DNA of 62,283 nucleotides from WVYX01 sp039586815 (GTDB taxonomy: Bacteria > Gemmatimonadota > Gemmatimonadetes > Gemmatimonadales > GWC2-71-9). The notes under the pieces were generated by a model, which saw only the letters and a list, made by a program, of their open reading frames with translations, was not told the DNA's origin and did not search any database. The position numbers and the translations under genes were made by a program. Location of the stretch: positions 1 through 62,283 of the forward strand of contig JBDHJR010000025.1 in assembly GCA_039586815.1 (NCBI GenBank), written 5' to 3'. How positions within the stretch are numbered: the stretch's first letter is position 1; each line of letters begins with the position of its first letter. Below, piece after piece: positions 57,797-62,283 of this stretch.

Positions 57797-58545
57797 ACAA
57801 GCCGATCTTCGCCGCCAACTGGAAGATGCACCTGGCGCCCGACGCGGCCCGGGAATTCCTCAGGACCTTCCTCGACGCATACCCACCCGCCGACGACCGC
57901 GAGGTGTGGTTCTTCCCCTCGGCCGTGGCGTTAGAGACCGTGGCCGGCGCAGTGGGCGACCGACCCGACATCAGGGTGGGGGCCCAGAACGTGCACTGGG
58001 AGTCCAAGGGCGCGTTCACCGGAGAGCTGGCGGTCGGCATGGCGCGCGATGCCGGGGCGCAGGCTGCACTGGTGGGGCACTCCGAGCGACGCCACGTGTT
58101 CGGCGAGACCGACAAGGAGACGGGCCTCAAGGTGCGTGCGCTGCTGGAGGGAGGCCTCATTCCCATGCTCTGCGTGGGGGAGAAGATCGAGCAGCGTGAG
58201 GCGGGAGAGACGCTCGAGGTCGTGCGTCGCCAGCTAGGCGTTCTCGAGGGCCTCGCCGGTGACGTCCTGGGTCGCATCCCCGTCGCCTACGAGCCGGTGT
58301 GGGCCATCGGCACGGGCAAGACGGCTACGCCCCAGGACGCCGCCGAGGTGCACGCGGCCATCCGCAGCTGGCTGGGAGAGCAGGGAGCGGAACCCGCGGC
58401 CGCGAGAGTGCTCTACGGGGGGAGCGTGAAGCCCGGCAACATCGCGGCCCTCGTGGCACAACCCGATATCGACGGCGTCCTCGTGGGGGGCGCATCGCTG
58501 GACCCCGTCGCCTGGGGTGAGATGGCCCGCGTCGCCCTCGATTGA
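57793..58545 (+). CDS. tpiA: Triosephosphate isomerase
   Basis: A 250-residue TIM barrel: DHAP to GAP. Catalytic Lys in FAANWKMH (about residue 11), His in VGHSERR (about 95) and Glu in VAYEPVWAIGTGK (about 165), plus the phosphate loop YGGSVKPGN. Starts at 57793, overlapping pgk by four bases (ATGA). The operon then continues after a 47-base gap that contains the secG promoter. Confidence 0.97.
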   Translation: MNKPIFAANWKMHLAPDAAREFLRTFLDAYPPADDREVWFFPSAVALETVAGAVGDRPDIRVGAQNVHWESKGAFTGELAVGMARDAGAQAALVGHSERRHVFGETDKETGLKVRALLEGGLIPMLCVGEKIEQREAGETLEVVRRQLGVLEGLAGDVLGRIPVAYEPVWAIGTGKTATPQDAAEVHAAIRSWLGEQGAEPAAARVLYGGSVKPGNIAALVAQPDIDGVLVGGASLDPVAWGEMARVALD

Positions 58546-58571
58546 CTTGGGCGCCGGGAACCGGGTATCTT
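58542..58571 (+). promoter_or_regulatory. Promoter of secG
   Basis: TTGACT (58542-58547) overlaps the tpiA stop, and TATCTT (58566-58571) follows after 18 bases. Transcription would start near 58578, 15 bases before the secG ATG. It gives secG-carA a promoter inside the long operon. Confidence 0.5.
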
Positions 58572-58592
58572 CAGCCCCGCTCGAGGAGACAA

Positions 58593-58937
58593 ATGTTCCT
58601 AGTTCTACTGATCATTCTGGTGATTATCTGCTTCCTGCTGGTGAGCGGTGTGCTCATGCAGGCGGGTACGGGCGGAGGCCTGGCCGCGATGGGCGGCGGT
58701 GCCTCCACCGACACGTTTATGGGGGGACGCCAGGCCGCCACGATCCTCACCAGAGCCACCTGGTGGATGGGCGGGATCTTCCTGGGCATCTGCCTGATCC
58801 TGGCAGTGCTGTCCACCCAGTCGGCCATCCCCACGTCAGTGCTGGAGGGTGAGCAGCTGGCGCCAACCCCCGTGGCACCGCAGCAGCAGCTGCCGCTGGA
58901 CGTGCAGCCGCAGCAGCAGACACCTAACCCCGACTAG
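58593..58937 (+). CDS. secG: Preprotein translocase subunit SecG
   Basis: A 114-residue inner-membrane subunit of SecYEG. Two hydrophobic segments: VLLIILVIICFLLVSGVLMQ (residues 3-22) and the region WMGGIFLGICLILAVLST (about 56-73). Between them the family motif AGTGGGLAAMGGGASTDTFM. A Gln/Pro-rich tail closes the protein. ATG at 58593 follows GAGGAG; the frame is open for 17 codons upstream in the tpiA end, but that part is not SecG-like. carA follows after three bases. Confidence 0.92.
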   Translation: MFLVLLIILVIICFLLVSGVLMQAGTGGGLAAMGGGASTDTFMGGRQAATILTRATWWMGGIFLGICLILAVLSTQSAIPTSVLEGEQLAPTPVAPQQQLPLDVQPQQQTPNPD

Positions 58938-58940
58938 CGA

Positions 58941-60062
58941 GTGACGACGGCCCAGCCGGCATACGTTCTACTCGAAGACGGCGCGTGGTTTCCTGGAACC
59001 GCGCGCCGTTCGTTTGACACCACCTCCGGGGAAGTCGTGTTCACCACGAACCTCACGGGCTACCAGGAGGTCTTCACTGATCCGTCCTACCTGGGGCAGA
59101 TCGTGGTGATGACCGCCCCCATGATCGGGAACTACGGGATCAACGAGGAAGACCTCGAATCGGAGAAGCCGCAGGTCAACGGAGTGGTAGTGCGGGAGCT
59201 CGCCCGAGAGTACTCCAACTGGAGGGCCAGCGGGGCATTGGAGGAGTGGCTGGCGGGGCGGGGGATTCCCGTGATCGAGGGAGTGGACACCCGCAGGCTG
59301 ACCCGCCACATCCGCTCGGCCGGAGCGATGCGGGGCATCGTCGCGCTGGGAGAGATGCCCAGCGAAAGCGCCCGCGCCGCTCTCGATTCCAGCCCGCGGA
59401 TGGAAGGATTGGATCTGGCCTCCCAGGCGACCGTACCGTCTGAACTCGAGGTGGGTGACCCTTCGGCCCAGCACCACGTCGCGGCCTACGACTTCGGCAT
59501 GAAGCAGAACATCCTGCGGATCCTGACGTCCCTGGGGTGCCGGGTCACCGTGGTGCCGGCCAGTACTCCTGCCGCTCGGGTGCGTGAGCTGGAGCCGGAT
59601 GGGCTGTTTCTGTCGAACGGTCCAGGAGATCCGGCGGCCGTGGAATACGTCCTGCCGGAGATCCGCGCGCTTGCCGAGTCGGGTCTTCCGACCTTCGGAA
59701 TCTGCCTGGGCCACCAGCTCCTGGCCTTGGCCCTGGGAGGCGAGACAGCCAAGCTCCCCTACGGTCATCGGGGCGGCAATCACCCGGTCCGGGACCTGGA
59801 TTCCGGCCGGGTTCTGATAACCAGTCAGAATCACGGATTTGCTGTCAGGGGAACGAGTAAGGCCATCTCAGGTGCCAATGCACTAGAGGTCACGCACCGT
59901 AACCTCAATGATGACACGGTGGAAGGCCTCAGGCACCGGGAGCTTCCCCTATTCGCCGTGCAGTACCATCCGGAGGCCTCGCCGGGCCCCCACGACGCCA
60001 GGGGTCACTTCACCCAATTCGTCCAAGCCCTTGACAGTCAACAGGTAAGCCCCTATTTATGA
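58941..60062 (+). CDS. carA: Carbamoyl-phosphate synthase small subunit
   Basis: A 373-residue glutaminase subunit that feeds ammonia to CarB for arginine and pyrimidine synthesis. N-terminal domain (GYQEVFTDPSYLGQIVVMTA, IGNYGIN) is family-specific. The C-terminal class I amidotransferase has nucleophile Cys in FGICLGHQLLALALGGET (about 252-269) and His/Glu in VQYHPEASPGPHD (about 340-352). GTG at 58941. carB is not in this window; HU follows. Confidence 0.95.
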   Translation: MTTAQPAYVLLEDGAWFPGTARRSFDTTSGEVVFTTNLTGYQEVFTDPSYLGQIVVMTAPMIGNYGINEEDLESEKPQVNGVVVRELAREYSNWRASGALEEWLAGRGIPVIEGVDTRRLTRHIRSAGAMRGIVALGEMPSESARAALDSSPRMEGLDLASQATVPSELEVGDPSAQHHVAAYDFGMKQNILRILTSLGCRVTVVPASTPAARVRELEPDGLFLSNGPGDPAAVEYVLPEIRALAESGLPTFGICLGHQLLALALGGETAKLPYGHRGGNHPVRDLDSGRVLITSQNHGFAVRGTSKAISGANALEVTHRNLNDDTVEGLRHRELPLFAVQYHPEASPGPHDARGHFTQFVQALDSQQVSPYL

Positions 60063-60070
60063 CGGCCCAA

Positions 60071-60090
60071 GCACCCCCCTGGTGGGGTGC
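60071..60090 (+). terminator. Possible hairpin after carA
   Basis: GCACCCC (60071-60077) pairs with GGGGTGC (60084-60090), 7 bp, followed by GATTTCC. A weak terminator or attenuator before the HU gene. Confidence 0.35.
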
Positions 60091-60126
60091 GATTTCCGCC
60101 AATAGGGGCCAAGCAAGCGAGGACGA

Positions 60127-60459
60127 ATGACCAAGGCGGATCTCGTCGAGAAAGTCACGGCAGCGATCGCCCGAACGGCGGGCCCAATGATCTCGAAAAA
60201 GGACTGTGCGCGGGTCGTTGACGCGTTCCTTGAGGCAATCAAGGACTCGCTCTCAGACCAGAGCAATATCGAGATCCGGGGGTTCGGGACGTTCAAGATC
60301 CGTCTGCGGAAGACCCGCATGGCACGGAACCCCCGCACTGGCGAACCAGTAGAGGTGGCCGCGCGTCCGGTGCCAGTTTTCAAGCCATCCAAAGAGCTGC
60401 GCAGCATGGTCGCGCAGCAGGCAGAGGAGCGAGAAGGAATCGCGCAGCAGCGACCCTAG
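60127..60459 (+). CDS. HU/IHF-family DNA-binding protein
   Basis: A 110-residue nucleoid protein. The family opening (MTKADLVEKVTAAIARTAG), the helix VVDAFLEAIKDSLSD and the DNA-binding arm region IRGFGTFKIRLRKTRMARNP with RTGEPVEVAAR are complete. It is longer than HU (90) by an acidic/Gln tail (QQAEEREGIAQQRP). GCGAGG lies upstream of ATG 60127. It ends the series; a large hairpin separates it from the next, convergent gene. Confidence 0.95.
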   Translation: MTKADLVEKVTAAIARTAGPMISKKDCARVVDAFLEAIKDSLSDQSNIEIRGFGTFKIRLRKTRMARNPRTGEPVEVAARPVPVFKPSKELRSMVAQQAEEREGIAQQRP

Positions 60460-60485
60460 GTCGCCTGGCGCCAGCGGTATAGAGT

Positions 60486-60524
60486 GAGACGGGGCGGTCG
60501 CTCGATGAGCGGCCGCCCCGTCTC
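60486..60524. terminator. Bidirectional terminator hairpin
   Basis: An 18-bp nearly perfect stem (60486-60503 with 60507-60524, one mismatch) with loop GAT stands between the convergent HU and amidohydrolase genes. No T-run. Confidence 0.6.
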
Positions 60525-60552
60525 GTGTCGGGGTGTGTAACCCGGCGTAGGA

Positions 60553-62283
60553 TCAGTGCCGATCCCGGAACGCCTTCCACAGCCGGGTGTGCTTGCTCTC
60601 CAGCGACACCTCCTCGCCGGCGATGAACGCACGCTCCACCTGGGTCACGATCTGCAGCGGATCACCGGTGGTGACGATCAGGTCGGCCCGCTTGCCCACG
60701 TCGATGCTCCCCATCTGGTCCTCGAGACCCAGCACCTCGGCGGTCGTCAGGGTGACACCACGAAGCGCTGCGTCACGGGGTAGCCCGTAGGCTGCCGAGC
60801 GGGCTGCATGGTAGGGCAGGTTGCGCACGTTGGCCACGTCGTCGGTGCCGAAGGCGACCTTGACGCCCGCCGCGTACAGGATCCCCGCGTTCTCCCACGC
60901 CGCCGTCACCGGATCCTCCCGGTCCATGGTCAGTCCGATGGCGGAGCCCACGATCACGGGAATGGCGCGCTCGGCCAGCTCGGGGGCCACCCGGAACGCC
61001 TGGTCGCCTCCTACCACCACCGCCCGGACGTCGGGGAACTCGTCGAGGAACAGGAGCAGCGACCGGATGGCGCGTTCACGGTGCGCCTCGAACAGGACGG
61101 GCATCTGACCCGTGACGGCCGGCACCAGCGCCTCCAGCATGAGCTGCTCGCGATTGCGCAGGTTGGGCCCGAACGGCGCCGACGGGTCGTCGTTGCTGCC
61201 CGGTCCCTCGGCATAGAGGACGGCGCGCCGGAACAGCTCCACCAGCTCCTCGATGCGGTCACCCTCCAGGCTGGGCTCCTCCCACTCCTCACCGGAAGGC
61301 ATGGGGAAGTTCACCATCAGTGCGGCGCGGTCCCGGATCGCCATGCGCTCCGGTGTGTCGCCCTTGAGCTGGATCACCGATCCGGTACCCCGGACCACTC
61401 CCGTTCCCGGCGCTGTCAGCACGGCGGTGATCCCGTTGGCCCGAGTCACCGGAATCGCCTCGGCGTGCGGGTGCACGCCCGTCAGGGCACGGATGTGCGG
61501 GTTGTAGCGACCGACCTCACGATCGTCGCGGCTCTCGGGCACCTGCCCGATCTCGACCATGCCGAGCGAGGTCACGGGGTCTATCATCCCGGGGTAGACG
61601 TGCTTGCCGGCCAGGTTGATGACCGTGGCGTCGCTAGGGACCTGGATCTCGGCCGCACTGCCCACCGCCGCGATCCGCCCGTCCGCGACGAGCACCACGC
61701 CGTCGGAGATCGACGGGCGCGATACGGGATGCACCGTGGCACCGACCAGCGCCGTCACCGCACCCTGCGGTACCTCGGTCGGCGTGAACGAAGCCGGCCG
61801 AGCTACCGTCGCATCCGAGGCGGCGGCCACCTCGGAAACCATGTCGATCTGGGGAAGTGTCCGTACCGGCTCGCCCCGCAGCTCTCCCTCGCGCTCCCGG
61901 TCGTAGTACACGATGCCGTCTACAATCGTCTTCTCCACCCGGGTGTAGACGTCGAAGGGATCGCCCGAGAGCAGGGCGATGTCACCATGCTTGCCCCGCT
62001 CGATGGTGCCCACCTTGTCGTCGATCAGCAGCAGTTCCGCCGGATAGCGGGTGAGCATGCGCAACGCGTCCTCGCGCGAGACCCCGCCATACTTCACGGG
62101 CTTGTTGAGCTCGTACACGAAGAATGCCTGCAGCAGCTGACTGTCGGAGTTGAGGCTCGTCTTGACCCCGTGGCGGTGCATGATTGCGGGGTTGTACGGC
62201 GTAGCGTCGTACGCCTCCAGCTTGTACATCCACCAGTCGCTGAAGGTGGAGCCACCGGCCCCGTGGGCCGCCATCTCGTCGGC
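60553..62283 (-). CDS. Tandem amidohydrolase, partial (start outside window)
   Basis: At least 576 residues; the frame stays open to the window edge (codons before ATG 62274 are coding), so the N-terminus is missing. Residues 1-130 of the visible part are the end of one imidazolonepropionase-like amidohydrolase (KTSLNSDSQLLQAFFVYELN, VGTIERGKHGDIALLSGDPF). A second amidohydrolase follows (VTALVGATVHPVSRPSISDG, GKHVYPGMIDPVTSLGM, then KVAFGTDDVANVRN and DVGKRADLIVTTGDPLQ). The place for the metal-binding HxH reads DPVTS, so this second domain lacks that motif. Secreted members of this group are common in Gemmatimonadota; substrate unknown. Confidence 0.9.
   Translation of the reverse strand, partial: ADEMAAHGAGGSTFSDWWMYKLEAYDATPYNPAIMHRHGVKTSLNSDSQLLQAFFVYELNKPVKYGGVSREDALRMLTRYPAELLLIDDKVGTIERGKHGDIALLSGDPFDVYTRVEKTIVDGIVYYDREREGELRGEPVRTLPQIDMVSEVAAASDATVARPASFTPTEVPQGAVTALVGATVHPVSRPSISDGVVLVADGRIAAVGSAAEIQVPSDATVINLAGKHVYPGMIDPVTSLGMVEIGQVPESRDDREVGRYNPHIRALTGVHPHAEAIPVTRANGITAVLTAPGTGVVRGTGSVIQLKGDTPERMAIRDRAALMVNFPMPSGEEWEEPSLEGDRIEELVELFRRAVLYAEGPGSNDDPSAPFGPNLRNREQLMLEALVPAVTGQMPVLFEAHRERAIRSLLLFLDEFPDVRAVVVGGDQAFRVAPELAERAIPVIVGSAIGLTMDREDPVTAAWENAGILYAAGVKVAFGTDDVANVRNLPYHAARSAAYGLPRDAALRGVTLTTAEVLGLEDQMGSIDVGKRADLIVTTGDPLQIVTQVERAFIAGEEVSLESKHTRLWKAFRDRH

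Overview
The window is a high-GC stretch of bacterial chromosome with housekeeping genes at both ends and an accessory, surface- and signalling-rich middle. Several traits point to Gemmatimonadota or a close relative: RCC1-repeat lipoproteins, BTAD regulators fused to kinase, TolB and TPR domains, PEGA-domain Ser/Thr kinases, a phenylacetate-type operon with many overlapping genes, and many small lipoproteins. That assignment is inference from gene content; there is no 16S gene here. I see no phage, insertion sequence, CRISPR array or complete tRNA.

Layout. 1-2.6 kb: rng-rplU-rpmA. 2.6-5.7 kb: a small lipoprotein and a large BTAD/AAA regulator. 5.7-12.8 kb (minus strand): a three-gene unit of PEGA-domain kinase, membrane-anchored trypsin-like pseudoprotease and a 14-repeat RCC1 lipoprotein. 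12.9-17 kb (minus): small membrane and zinc-ribbon proteins, a class IV aminotransferase and a DASS transporter. 15.6-26.4 kb (minus): a near-continuous operon led by a TetR regulator and holding paaA, a split paaD, paaB, paaC, three crotonases, an aldehyde dehydrogenase, a 3-hydroxyacyl-CoA dehydrogenase, a GDPD, an amidohydrolase and the transporter. 26.5-28 kb: ECF sigma factor, membrane protein, Spy-like periplasmic protein. 28.2-34.4 kb: four lipoproteins, an NtrC-type activator with a degenerate receiver, and a truncated tRNA-Leu(CAA). 34.4-39.8 kb: a BTAD-kinase-TolB-TPR fusion, an outer-membrane protein, a Bor-like lipoprotein and two groups of 21-bp repeats. 39.8-45.7 kb: small membrane and zinc-ribbon proteins, pepA and a TonB-receptor-like protein. 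45.7-60.5 kb: a housekeeping superoperon from yicC to carA, then an HU-family gene. The window ends inside a tandem amidohydrolase gene.

How the genes work together. The paa operon probably oxidises an aromatic CoA thioester by epoxidation and beta-oxidation. It is likely self-repressed through a perfect TetR-type palindrome between the promoter and the regulator start. The 45.7-60.5 kb block joins nucleotide, CoA, isoprenoid, shikimate, glycolytic, replication/repair and secretion genes with almost no spacing. The accessory middle is built for the cell envelope: lipoproteins with good ribosome sites, membrane kinases with extracytoplasmic PEGA domains, and large transcriptional regulators. 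The most unusual items are the 21-bp repeats, the kinase/pseudoprotease/RCC1 unit, the Cys-Asp-Gly-His-Asp-Gly repeat lipoprotein beside the degenerate NtrC regulator, the truncated tRNA-Leu, and the split PaaD.
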